Positions 44,673 through 55,862 of a stretch of DNA of 64,000 nucleotides are shown here, piece after piece. The notes below the pieces were generated by a model. The model did no database searches. It was not told where the DNA came from and saw only the letters and a program-made list of their open reading frames with translations. The stretch's first letter is position 1; each line of letters begins with the position of its first letter. The translations under genes were made by a program, and so were the position numbers. This stretch comes from Apiotrichum sp. Y4204 (Eukaryota; Basidiomycota; Tremellomycetes; Trichosporonales; Trichosporonaceae): contig JAMYHL010000015.1 in the NCBI GenBank assembly GCA_025531455.1, positions 372,001 to 436,000 on the forward strand, written 5' to 3'.

Positions 44673-47331
44673 ATGTCCTTCTTCGTCCGCCCGGTGAGCA
44701 CCCGTCTCGCGGTCTCGCGGTCTCGCGGTCTCGCGACCGCTAGATGTCTGTCATCGCTTTCCTAATTCCTAACACCACAGTCAAAGTACCGCCACGTGTA
44801 CGGATCCAAGTCCAAGGTCCAGTACGAGAATGCAAAGGTGTCCGGCTCGGCGTGGGACACGGACCTTGTCACTGCTGGCGGAGTGAGTCGGGAACGCGGG
44901 AACGAGCGGGCCGAGCGGGGTGCACGGTGCTGTACGCCGTGTCGTGTGCGGCGTGTCGCGTGTTGTCGCGCCGGAACGAGCCTTGTTTGGCCCTTTCGGC
45001 CTTGACACACACCACCAAACGGCCCCAAAGCCAGTTATTCCCTACTAACTGCAGAAATACATCGCCGTCAACTGGCAGGTCTCGGGCGGAGGCGTGAGTG
45101 CACCTCCAACACCAACTCTAACCCCAGGCCTTTGCGGTGCTCCCGAGCTTCTCGCCCGTCCACCTCCCCTCGCCCTCTGGCTTCCCGACCAAGCTCCCCG
45201 ACCTGATGCCCCTCGCGCGCGGCCACACCGGCCCCGTGCTCGACACTGCGTGGTCGCCGTTCGACGACAACCTCGTCGTCTCGGCCGGCGAGGACGGGAA
45301 GAGTGCGCTCCGCAAAACAGTAACAGTAAAAAGCTGACGACAGTCTTTATCTGGAACGTCGACGACGGCCTCTTTGAGGGATGGGGCGAGGAGGGCTGGG
45401 AGCCCGAGGACCTCACGCCCTCGGCCAAGCTGAACGCCGGCGGGCGCAAGGCCGGCCATGTGGTCTTCAACCCCGCTGCGGCCGGTCTGCTCGCCAGCGC
45501 AAGCGGCGACCACATTATCCGTATCTGGGACATTGTCGGCGGGCAGGAGAGCCCTGCCCTCCAGCTGACTGGCCACAAGGACGGGATCCAGAGCATTGCG
45601 TGGAATGCGGTCGGCACGACCATCGCGACGACGTGCCGCGACCGCAAGCTCCGCCTCTTTGACCCGCGCTCTGGCTCGGAACCCGTCCGTGTCACTGACG
45701 GACACGGCGGCATCAAGGGATCCCGTGTCGTCTGGCTCGGCGACCGCGACCGTATTGCTACCACTGGCGTGAGTTCAGGGGCGCAGCGATGACTGACACG
45801 CAGTTCAGCCGCATGTCCGACCGCCAGCTCAGCCTCTGGGAGACGGGAGGCCTCAAGAACCTCGACACCGAGAGCCTCGACTCGAGCGCGTGAGTTATGT
45901 CATTCGGTTGGTGCTAACTCTCAGTGGCATCATCATCCCGTACTTTGTCGAGGGCAACGACCTTCTCTTCCTGGCCGGCAAGGGGTGAGTTTTGAACTGC
46001 GACATTCCTGACTTCTCAGCGACGGTAACATCCGATACTACGAGTTTGCGGACGACCAGTTCTACCCGTTGAGCGAGTACAAGACGTCTGACCCGCAGCG
46101 CGGCCTGGGCTTTGTTCCGCGCCGCGCGCTCGATGTCTCGCAAAATGAGATTGCCCGCGCATTCAAGCTTTCGACAAACTCGATCGAGCCCCTCTCCTTC
46201 CTCGTCCCCCGCAAGGCCGAGGGCTTCCAGAGCGAGTGAGCTGTTTAGACTTTTCCAAGCTGACCGTACAGCATCTACCCGCCCGCTAACTCGATCGAGC
46301 CGGCGCTCACCGCCGCCGAGTGGCTCGGCGGCAAGACTGCGCGCCCAAACCTCGTCGACCTCGAGACCAACGCCTCGTCGGCGAACAAGGCGCCCATCTC
46401 CGCCGCGCCGATCAAGACCTCGGCCTCATCGGCCCCCTCTGCGCCCGCCTCGGCCCCCGCCTCGGCCCCCGCCTCGGCCCCCGCATCCGCCAAGCCCCCC
46501 TCTTCGCCCGTCAAGGCTGCGACTCCGCTCTCGCGCACGCCGCCAAAGGCCGCAAACCCGCTGCCAAAGGAGGAGCCCAAGTCCGAGCCCAAGCCCAAGG
46601 AGGAGCCCAAGCTTGCACCCGCGCCCACCAAGGCGCCCGCCGCGCGCGAGCCAGATGTCAAGGCCAAGAACCTCGAGATCGCCCAGCCCGACAGCAGCGA
46701 GGACGAGGCGCCCAAGCGCACCCCGGTCTCGGCGACCGCGTCGAGCTTTGCAAAGTCGTCCAACGGCGCCAGCGCCAGTGCAAGCGCACCCGTCACTCCC
46801 GTGAGCTTCTCCCCCAAAATCTCACTAATCCCAGCCCACGGACGAGCTCCTCGTCCAGCTCCTCAGCTCCAAGGCGACGCTCCCGACGCGCGGCTCGCCC
46901 CTCGCGGCAGGCTACGATCTGTACGCTGCCGTGGACACTGTCCTGCCTGCCCGCGGGCGCGACATGGTCAGCACGCAGATCGCCGTTGCCGTTCCCGCCG
47001 GCACCTACGGCAGGATAGCGGCGCGCTCGGGCCTCGCGGCCAAGCACGGCATTGATGTCGGCGCCGGCGTCGTCGATGCCGACTACAGGGGAGAAGTCAA
47101 AGTCGTGCTCTTCAACCACAACGACACCGAGTTCAAGAGTGAGTCCTGGTTGGGGGAGGCCACGTTCAGCCAGACTGCCATTTCCGTTAGCTCACACCAG
47201 TCTCGGCCGGCGACCGCATTGCGCAGCTCGTCCTCGAAAAGGTGCATGCCGCGCCGGTGCGCGGCGTGCCCTCGCTCACCGCGACATCGCGCGGCGCAGG
47301 CGGATTCGGCTCGACCGGCGGTTTCCGCTAA
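44673..47331 (+). CDS. Coronin-dUTPase fusion protein
   Basis: Predicted 695 aa, 11 exons: 44673-44693, 44781-44882, 45055-45093, 45128-45302, 45344-45768, 45804-45889, 45925-45984, 46020-46235, 46272-46800, 46835-47138, 47201-47331. Residues 1 to ~400 are a coronin beta-propeller (SKYRHVYG..., [20 protein letters not shown] repeats such as [20 protein letters not shown], then [12 protein letters not shown] and [16 protein letters not shown]); coronins bind F-actin. A Pro/Ala/Lys linker with three 12-bp repeats follows. From residue 552 comes a full dUTPase with motifs 1-5: [54 protein letters not shown]; dUTPase converts dUTP to dUMP. A 34-nt intron (GTGAGC...CTAATCCCAG) joins the parts in phase. 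The dUTPase half has no ATG before motif 1, and an in-frame TAA lies in that intron. The usual coronin coiled coil is absent. Confidence 0.85.
44704..44735. repeat. Tandem 8-mer (GTCTCGCG) x4 in intron 1
   Basis: Four perfect copies of GTCTCGCG inside the first intron of the coronin-dUTPase gene, near its donor. Confidence 0.95.
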
Positions 47332-47507
47332 GCACTTGTTTGACTGGGCGCTGCCCCGCGGCGCTGCCCGTTCCACCCGGCGTGGACTGGATACGATACA
47401 TAAATGACGCTGCATGTATGACTTTTGGCTGGACGGTGCTGGCTGGTGCTGCTGGTGCTGCGTCTATGGAATGAATGTACTGTACATCTCGAAATCTCGA
47501 TCGCCCT

Positions 47508-49866
47508 CTATGCCCGCAGCGCAATCGGCGGCGGGACGAGTGGCACATTGTCGATATCAAACGCGTCGGCCTTGAACGCCGCGACCGCCGCGTCGCTCGG
47601 CGCCTCGAGTCCCGCCGACCACGGGTCGGAAAACGACCACGTCCCGTCGCCGGGACTTGCGCCATGACTTGCGCCGGCGCCGCCAAATGCAGGCTTGCCA
47701 AACGCGGATCCTGCTGCTGGCTGCCCGAATGCACCGGTTCCAGGGGGGGTACCAAACGCGCTGGGTTTCGCGGGTGTGCCGAACGCGCTCGTGATCGTGC
47801 TCGCGGCCGGCTGCCCGAATGCACTCCCGCTCCCACTGACCCCCGCAGGCTGCCCAAACGCCGACCCCGAGGCCGGCTTGGGCGTGCCGAACGCGGACCC
47901 GGTGGCAGGTTGGCCGAACCCGCCTCCCGTGCCGGCGGGCTTGCTGAATGCCGACTGGCCAAATGCGCTCGTGCCCCCGGTGGTGGTAGTGCCCGACTGG
48001 CCAAATGCGCTGCTTGCGCCGGTGGCGGGCTGGCCAAACGCGCCCGTCGTGGAGGCCGGTTGTCCGGCGGCCGGCTGGCCGAACGCGCTCGTCGATGTAG
48101 ACGCTGGTTGTCCGAACGCGCCCGCAGAAGTCGTAGTAGACTGCCCAAACGCGCCAGACGCTGCAGGCTGGCCAAACGCCGACGCGCCAAATGCCGACCC
48201 CGACGCGGGCTGTGATCCAAATGCCGACGGCTTGGCCGGCGAGCCCCCGAACGCGCTCGAGCCAAACGCCGAGGTCGCCGCGGGAGCGCCGAACGCGGAA
48301 CCACCGGCGGGCTTGACGCCAAACGCGCTCTGGCCAAACCCGGCGCCGGCGGGCGGCGCCGTAGTCGAGGTCGTACCGAATGCGCTGGCGGTGGACGGGG
48401 CGCCAAACGCGCTTGTTGGAGTAGCAGGGGATGTGCTGAATGCTGATGTCGCAGGCTGCCCGAACGCCGATGGAGATGGGGTAGTTGTCGATGTGGATGG
48501 CTGCCCGAATGCCGATGTCCCCCCAAACGCTGTCCCAGTCCCGCTCTTTGCACCAAACGCGCTGCTTCCAAATGGCGAAGCGGCCGTGGTGGTGTTGGTA
48601 GTGGATCCAAACGCCGATGTCGCCGGCGCAGCCCCCGAAGCCGCGGGCGTACTTCCGAACGCGCTCTGCCCAAACGCCCCGCCGGCTGGCTTCTGCCCAA
48701 ATGACGATTGGCCGAACGCGCTGCCTCCCGTGCTGGCGCTCGTGCCAAAGCTCGACTGCCCAAACGCACTCCCGGCGGCAGGAGCGCTCCCGCTCCCAAA
48801 GGCCCCACCACCGGACCCAGAGCCGAAGGACGACTGCCCGAATGCGCTGCCGGCAGGCTTTGCGCCAAAGGCACCCGCGCCCGCGCCCGCGCCAGCGCCA
48901 GCCCCGCCCCCACCGCCAAACGCACTCGTAGCGGCTGGCTGGCCAAACGCGGACTTGCCAAACGCACCAGCACCACCACTCGTCCCGCCTCCAAATGCCG
49001 ACTGTCCAAATCCTCCACTTGCGGGTTGGCCAAACGCCCCGCCGCCGCCCCCACCGCCGTTGAGGTTGACGCTCGCCTCGGTCCATCCCTGGGGCCGGTC
49101 CCCGCCTGGCTGTTTACCCCCCGCAAAGCGCGCGTCGTGCATCTTCTCGGCGTTCTTGATGGTCTGTATGATATTGTCGCGCGCGCGGTCGAGTGTGTTC
49201 TTGGCATTCGAAACGGCCGCAGCTTCTTCACGGACATAGGCGTCCGCCGTCCCGTTCTTGAGCGCCTGTACGCTCTTCCACCGCAGCTCCTCAAAACTCA
49301 GATCCGGCCCGGGAATGACATTCGGCTCGTACTTTGCCGCCCCAAACGACGATATTTCCCACTGTGGGCGCTCGGGCCCAAGCTCGAGGGCGACGCTGTC
49401 GGCACTGGTGTTAGTGAGAGACGGGGGGAAGCGTACTTGAAGGGATATGTGCGGCCAGAGGCGCGCGCGCCGAGCGGCACAGAGTTTGCGCTCGACATGC
49501 GCCCGGCGAGCGAGCTCGTCGGGTTTCCTGTCGTGTTAGCGGGCGGAGACGGGAAGACATCGCGGGTGATGGGGGAGCGAGTGATATTCTGCAAGACTGC
49601 TGCGAGCTCGAGCTGTGAGTTCCAGGCGTAGATGTAAAATTCTCAACATGCACACCCGATCACTGTTCTCCACCGTCTCACACATGTCACACACGCCGTA
49701 CATGCCATCCCACCACCTGCAAGGGACTCACTGTTCGGCGGGTGCGCAAAGCGGCACGAGTTGCCGAATCGGCAGTGGCTGCGGAGTCGGTCAGTTTTAT
49801 CTTTTGCAGAGTGTCTTTGTGGTGGACTCACCCCGCGGCCCAGTCGCGGCAGACTGTTTGGGACAT
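47508..49866 (-). CDS. Nup42-type CCCH zinc-finger FG nucleoporin
   Basis: Predicted 712 aa, exons 49866-49832, 49778-49732, 49596-49437, 49404-47508; introns 53, 135 and 32 nt. The N-terminus is a CCCH finger, C6-x7-C14-x5-C20-x3-H24 (MSQTVCRDWAAGHCRFGNSC), split by intron 1. The middle has WEISSFGAAKYEPNVIPGPD and LSFEELRWKSVQAL, the Nup42/Amo1 signature. It is followed by a coiled stretch and about 450 residues of FG repeats, mostly S/N/T-AFG spaced by 6-12 residues, and a short hydrophobic C-terminus (DNVPLVPPPIAL) where Gle1 binds in yeast. Role: cytoplasmic face of the nuclear pore, mRNA export through Gle1/Dbp5. Convergent with the coronin fusion, 177 bp between stops. Confidence 0.87.
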
Positions 49867-50113
49867 TGGAGACTGGAGACTGGTGGATGTTGATGAAGGG
49901 AATGATGATGGTGATAATGGGTGGGTTGTTGACTTTTGGAATGCATTCGGTTGTCAACTCGTAGACCTCCACCACCCAAGCCAGGAACGCACGCCTAGAT
50001 TCAACAAACCCAGCTTTGTAGCATCGCAGCCTCCTCGAGCACTCCCTTCAATCCCTGTCCCCCATCCACTCGCACGCATAAACTAAACATTGCATACAAT
50101 CATAATCTACACT

Positions 50114-52238
50114 CTAAGAGACGCTCATGGGCGAGCCCGCGCGGCTCGTGCGTCCCACATTCCATGTCTCGGGGATGCCTCCAAACAGCTTTGGCTTGAC
50201 GCCGTTCACCAGCCCGTCGTCGGGCTTGACCCCGCCCGTCAACAGCAGCGTCGGGTCCCAGGTCCCGTCGCCGACGCGGGCTTTGAAGAACTGGCGCTTC
50301 CGCCGGCCCTCGCCCTCGTCTGCTTCCGGCGACGAGCACGACGGTTGCCGCTTCGTTGACGGAAAGCCGTTGACGCGCGGACGCGGGTTTGGCCGTAGTG
50401 ACAATCCTCCCTGGCGACGCGCGCGGTTCGGGCGCGCATATGCCGCCGCATCGTCGTCCGAGTCGGATTCGCTCTCGGCGTCACCGTGCAGTTGCCGTTG
50501 GCGGAAGATTTCTAACTGTCAGCGGAAACACGGGCCTCAATGTACTCACTCTTGATACGCTGATCGAGATCTCCGTCGGGGTCCTCCTCATCGTCCTCCT
50601 TGTTGATCCCCATCGCCCGAGACAGTGGCTTGCCGGAAACTTGGCGCATCTGAGCACCTGGGGCGTGGGGAAGGTCACGGAGGTTCTCAAAAATTGTCCG
50701 TTTGAGTGCCTCGATGTACTCTGGCGGGTTGTGGTCGTCAACGTTGGTCGGCAGCACTTCGAGCTTGTAGCGCGGCCCAAAGTACTCCATGTAGCGGTTA
50801 TACGGGAGGTCGTCGGGCAGCTCTATGCCGCACATAATGGCCGTCTCCTTGGTCCATGCCTTGGAGACGTTCTTGATCGTGTAGCCGCCACCGCCGACCA
50901 TCATGACGGGAATGTTAAAGCTGCGGACGAAGCGTGCGCATTCGGCGTGTCCTGAATGTCAGCAAAGCGCTGCCACACAGTACTCACCCTCAAGAGTCAG
51001 GTTGAATCCACCAAGCTTGTCACCCGACAGCGAGTCGGCGCCCATCTGGAGGACGATCGCTCCTGGGCGGAATGTCTCGATAATTTTGCTGATGACAGGC
51101 TTGAAAACCGTGTGGTAGGTCGCGTCGGTGATGCCGTCACGGAGCGGCACGTTGACTGCGTAGCCCTTACCGCGCTTGATACCCGTGTCCTGATGTTAGC
51201 AGATTGGACTCCATCGTAACCTACGCGGACATCACCGGTGCCAGGGAAGAACTCTCCAAAGCGGTGGAACGAGCAGGTCATAACGCGGTCGGTGGTGTAA
51301 AACGCCTCCTCAACGCCGTCACCGTGATGAACGTCAACATCAATGTAGAGCACGCGCGGATGAATGCGGAGCAGCTCGAGAATGCCGAGGACACTGGAAT
51401 TAGCGCGCTGCACACACTCCACACTCACATGTCGTTGACATAGCAGAAACCACTGGCCTCGGACTTTTTTGCGTGGTGCAGACCACCCGCCCAGTTGACG
51501 GCAATGTCCGTGTGGCCCGAGTTCAGCTTTTCGCACGCGCCCAACGAGCCACCGGCAGAGATTGTGCAAAACTCAAACACACCCTCGAACGCGGGACAGT
51601 CCTCGCCGGTTAGACCTGGTGGGTCAGCAGCGAAACCAAGTTGCACCCACATCTAACACCCCCTCCGGTCATGGCCTCCGCGGTCTCGGGAGTGACCGCC
51701 TCGAGAAGATCAATGTATTCGTCGGTGTGGAAGCGAGTCATCTCCGTCTTGGTTGCCCGGCGTGGTCTCTGCTCCGTCAGTCCAGCGTTTGTGTACTACT
51801 CACAAAGACCTGCATGGCCTTGCCACGCGGACCGGCCATGATGCGGCGCTCCCACCTGGCGGCATCCTGCACGTCGGGACCCATACCGTACGTAATGTCG
51901 TTGACTTGACGCGCACCGTCGCCTGTCGGGTCCGGCGCATCGTACTCGTACTCGTCGCAGAGCCCGTAATTGCTGATAAGGTTGTGCGTCATGCGGATGC
52001 GGTGCGGCTTCATCGGGTGGCCGAGGAAGAAGTGGTAGTTTCCGACATCATCTGATGGTTAGCTCAAGGTGATAAAGCGTTGGCAAACATACGGTCGTAG
52101 AAACTGAGGTGGTCAGCATGCGTTCAATGATCATACACTGGATGCTCACTAGGCAACACGGCGACTTGAGCGGTTGGGATCATTCAGATCCGTCACGTCC
52201 ATCGGCTGCACCTTGTTGGGATCCGCCACGGCAGCCAT
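50114..52238 (-). CDS. RPD3: Class I histone deacetylase, Rpd3 type
   Basis: Predicted 604 aa, nine exons: 52238-52150, 52103-52093 (11 nt), 52051-51804, 51768-51660, 51615-51429, 51393-51225, 51189-50988, 50951-50550, 50511-50114. Zinc-dependent lysine deacetylase of nuclear corepressor complexes. Catalytic features: [74 protein letters not shown] and [28 protein letters not shown] favours Rpd3 over Hos2. Between NYGLC (about 65) and FRPRRATK (about 117) there are ~44 extra residues ([13 protein letters not shown] onward) not usual in the family. The C-terminal tail after IFRQRQ is acidic then basic and lineage specific. Exon 2, only 11 nt, completes VAYFYD. Confidence 0.92.
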
Positions 52239-53440
52239 CTTAACGATGTGGAGAGGGAGAGGAAGGTGGTGGATGAGAGATGGCGACGCGCGCGCGAGCG
52301 GTTGTAGATGGGTGTGGAGAAGGTAATCTCAGTGGCGCTGGGCAAGACAGAGGACCGTTGCAGGCCGAGCTGTCGCTTTTCGAGATCTGCACAATCTCTT
52401 AGCTGGGAAGACGGACAACGACGCGGGGATTGGTTTGTGCAGGAATGGATGTGGATGGTGATTTCGGTTGTGATAGATATGATGGAATGGATTGGATGCG
52501 ACGAGGGTTGGAATGGATTGATTGGAACGCCGAACGCGGATTACAATGGCCCGCAACGAGACGGACATGGGGAGCACATTAGCACCACCACCACCACGCA
52601 CTCTCTCTCTGTTCACTCCACACACAGTGGGCCGTCCAAAATCTGATTCCGCTCCGGGGTTTCCCACGGTTGATCTAATGATAATTTCCTCCGAACTGGT
52701 CATGACGTCCACCACAATCATGGTAGCCGATTGATCTCCGACGCCGAGCTCCGAGCTGATGATGATCACGCCAAGAAGAATAAGAGCGACGGCACAAGAC
52801 CTTGTGATTGTTTTATGGTACTGAAAGAGACTCTCTACTAGATATCCAGGTGCCATTGCCTCTTCGCACACTCACACTTCCTCACAGAATCATCTTCTCC
52901 AGAGGAAAGCTATGCTCCACCCCGGGATTCTAACCTAGATGGGAATGTCTTCCGCAGGATACCATCAAACTTTGCAAGAGAAGATGTCGGAGACCAAGGT
53001 AGCGAGCTGGAGAGGCAGCGAATGTAGAGCTTGTGGAGAAGCGCGAGAAGGTCGAATGGGTCTGTAAGTCCAGGGAGGTCGATATCGGGGCCCCAAACGG
53101 AGTGGGTTCGGCCGCCTCCGGAGGTTCCCACGGTGGCTCCGAGGCTGTCAGTGACGTGTGGCAATCGTACAGTTACCAGAGTGCCCCGCACCCGCCCCAC
53201 AACGCCCAGCAATAGGCAAGCGCAATACCCGCCACTGGGCCCGACACGCTCCTCTCCTCTCGCCTACGCGACCGAGTCGTCGTCGACCGATTCAGTACAC
53301 CAGTCGATTCGATAACAACCCACCCTCTCCATCATCACCATCTACACTGCTTGAATTGCTCTTACTCTGTTGCATTCACACTCTCACCGAATACACCTGT
53401 CGAGCCTTTACACACACCCCACCGCCAGATCTCGCCACCC
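52239..53440. other. Divergent spacer (Rpd3 / ClpX)
   Basis: 1.2 kb. Open frames here are short and not family-like. The last ~150 bp before the ClpX ATG is C/T-rich. No RNA gene is recognised. Confidence 0.5.
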
Positions 53441-55862
53441 ATGTTCGCCAGAGGGCGCATCACGCTCACCTGGCTCCCCGTGCTCGGGCGGCGCGGGAAC
53501 GCGACCTTCAGCCAGGCTCCGAGCTCCCCCAAGGATGTGAGTCAGGCTGAGGATGGGGGTTGATGTGGTTCTCTGTCACGAGCTTGCTGCTCGATGCCGT
53601 TTATGACAACGGCAGTAGCAGGCTACAATAGTAGTGTGGCCAGCCGGGGAAGCGGCTCCGCATCTTGATGGCTGCGTGGACTCCCATTCCAGCCATCACG
53701 GATGTCAGAAGCACCTATCAAGGCATTCACCCCACTGCTCCATCTGCAGCTCCGCTACATCCCCACTCACACGCAGCTCTACAACCATCTCTCGCAGTAT
53801 GTCATCGGCCAGGAGGTGGCGAAGAAGACCCTCTCAGTAGCGTAAGTCACCGCGGTCTTCCCCCCTAACAGCAGCGTGTTCAACCACTACCGCCGCATCG
53901 AGCCGCACCTCCCGAACCCAAACGAGCCGCCCCGCGGGCCCATCTTCTCACAGGAGCCGGCGAACGAGAACCTCCTGTGGGACCAGCCGACCTATACTCC
54001 CGAAGCCGAGACGAACGACCGGGACGTGCGCGACTCGACACGCGCGACTGGCGCCGAGGACGGCGCGGACCCAACTCTCCCAAATGGTGTGTTGTCGCGC
54101 GAGGAGCGGTGGAGTGAGTCTCGCGCGCGAGACAGCGCTGACACAAGGCCGTGGAGAGGGGTATTTCAGCTCCCGGCGGCCAACGCTGCTGGGCAAGGCT
54201 GGGCGCCGGCGTGAGTCGGACACGGCGTCGGCGGCTGCAGTGAGCGATGACGGACGGGCGTCTGACCGGCCGTCGCGCAAGAAGAAGAGCGAGGACCGCC
54301 GCACGGACGAGGAGGCGCGTGCCCAGCGCGTCGCGGAGCTCAAGGCCGGCCTCGAGCTCCTAGAGGGGAGCATGCCCGAAGAGCCGGATGTGAACGTCGA
54401 GAAGAGCAATGTTCTCATAGTGTGGGTTGTACGACGGACTGAGTGACCGACTGACATCAGCGGCCCGACTGGTACTGGCAAGACCTTGATGGCCAAGACA
54501 CTGGCGCGTGCGCTCGACGTGCCGTTCGTGTCGTGCGATGCCACGACATACACCCAGGCCGGATGTAGGTGGTCTGACCCTGCCTCACCTGACAACCAGA
54601 TGTTGGCGAGGACGTCGAGAGCTGTATCCTCCGTCTCCTCCAGGCGGCAGACTACGATGTGGGGCGTGCCGAGTGAGTTGCTTGATCGTCATTGTCAACT
54701 GACAGCAGGGTTGGCATTGTCCACATTGACGAGGTAGATAAGCTTGCTCGTCGCGGCGGAAATGAGTTTGGCACGTGGGGTGGTGGCCGCGACGTGGGCG
54801 GCGAGGGAGTCCAGCAGGCCCTCCTGCGTATTCTCGAGGGAACGAATGTAACTCTCTCCGCCAAGTCGGCCCCCATCTCATCCACACCTCCGTCGAGCGG
54901 GTCCTCCCATACCTCTGGGAATAATCCAACCGGTGGACCGAGCGGACCCAAGGCGGAATCGAGCCCGTTCGGTGGCGACCCACCCGCCTGGGACCCGAAT
55001 AACCCCATGAACCGCACCTTTGGTGCCACGCCGGGCAAGAAGGGTGTCCGTGAGGGTCTCCCTGGTTTCGGAGGTGGCAGCGGTGGTGGGTATTAGTGTC
55101 GCGGCAAGCCTGACTCTCAGCCTCCAAGGCGGACACATTCGTTGTCGACACGAGCAACATCCTTTTCATCCTTAGCGGTGCCTTTGTCGGCCTTGACGCC
55201 ATCATACAGCGTCGTCTTGGAAAGGGAGTGAGTTGCTAAAACCACACTTGAACTGACAACTAGTCCATTGGCTTCGGTGCACCCTTGTCGACCCCCCTCG
55301 AGACTAGCACGATCAAGCCCACCACCAACGATTTAAAGGACTTTGGCCTCATCCCCGAGTTCCTCGGCCGTCTCCCGATCCTGTCTTCCCTGCACCCCCT
55401 CGCGGTGGACGACCTCATCCGCATCCTCACCGAGCCCCGCAACGCGCTCATCAAGCAGTACAAGACTCTGTTCCGGCGCTACGGCTCCGAGCTCGGCTTT
55501 ACGCGCAAGTCGCTCGAGGCCATCGCGCAGGAGGGACTGGACCGCGGCGGCGGCGCGCGCGGACTCCGCAGCATTCTCGAGGAGGTGCTCATGGACGCAA
55601 TGTTCGAGGTCCCCGGAAGTGTGAGTATCGGCTTACGCATTCTCTTGATGAGCCGTTCACTCCAGGCATATGCTGACCACAGGGCGTGATGCACTGTCTC
55701 GTGACCGAGGCATCGGTCAAGGGCCGCTCGCCGCCACTCTACTTCTCGCGGGGGAACCGGCACGCGTTCCAGGCCGCCCTCGAGGCCGAGGACGGACCGC
55801 GGCACAAGCCCCCACACCACGAGTTCTATGCCGACGAGGAGCGGCTCCAGGCCGTGGGATGA
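53441..55862 (+). CDS. Mitochondrial ClpX AAA+ unfoldase
   Basis: Predicted 642 aa, ten exons: 53441-53536, 53693-53841, 53875-54086, 54148-54421, 54461-54564, 54600-54672, 54709-55085, 55121-55227, 55264-55620, 55683-55862. Hexameric ATPase that unfolds proteins; fungal ClpX also activates 5-aminolevulinate synthase for heme. Exon 1 ([20 protein letters not shown]) is a likely presequence. Family motifs: [20 protein letters not shown], Walker [13 protein letters not shown] (about 245-252), pore loop YVGEDVES, Walker [36 protein letters not shown] strand, [11 protein letters not shown] and [14 protein letters not shown]. The bacterial C4 zinc domain is absent, as usual in fungi. A ~75-residue Ser/Gly/Pro insert follows [10 protein letters not shown]. 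Intron 1 (156 nt) is much longer than the rest and exon 2 has its own in-frame ATG at 53702. Confidence 0.9.

Noticed and set aside
46835..47331. Stand-alone dUTPase gene
   Set aside because: First in-frame ATG is after motif 1 and the upstream frame is closed by a TAA in the intron; the spliced fusion explains all motifs.
47695..49239. 514-codon plus-strand open frame rich in PNA repeats
   Set aside because: It is the antisense of the Nup42 FG repeats; the periodicity comes from the repeat, and the minus-strand gene has a spliced CCCH N-terminus and family motifs.
47276..49294. 672-codon minus-strand open frame, Arg/Ser/Leu-rich
   Set aside because: Shifted frame of the same Nup42 repeats, running past the real stop; no family features.
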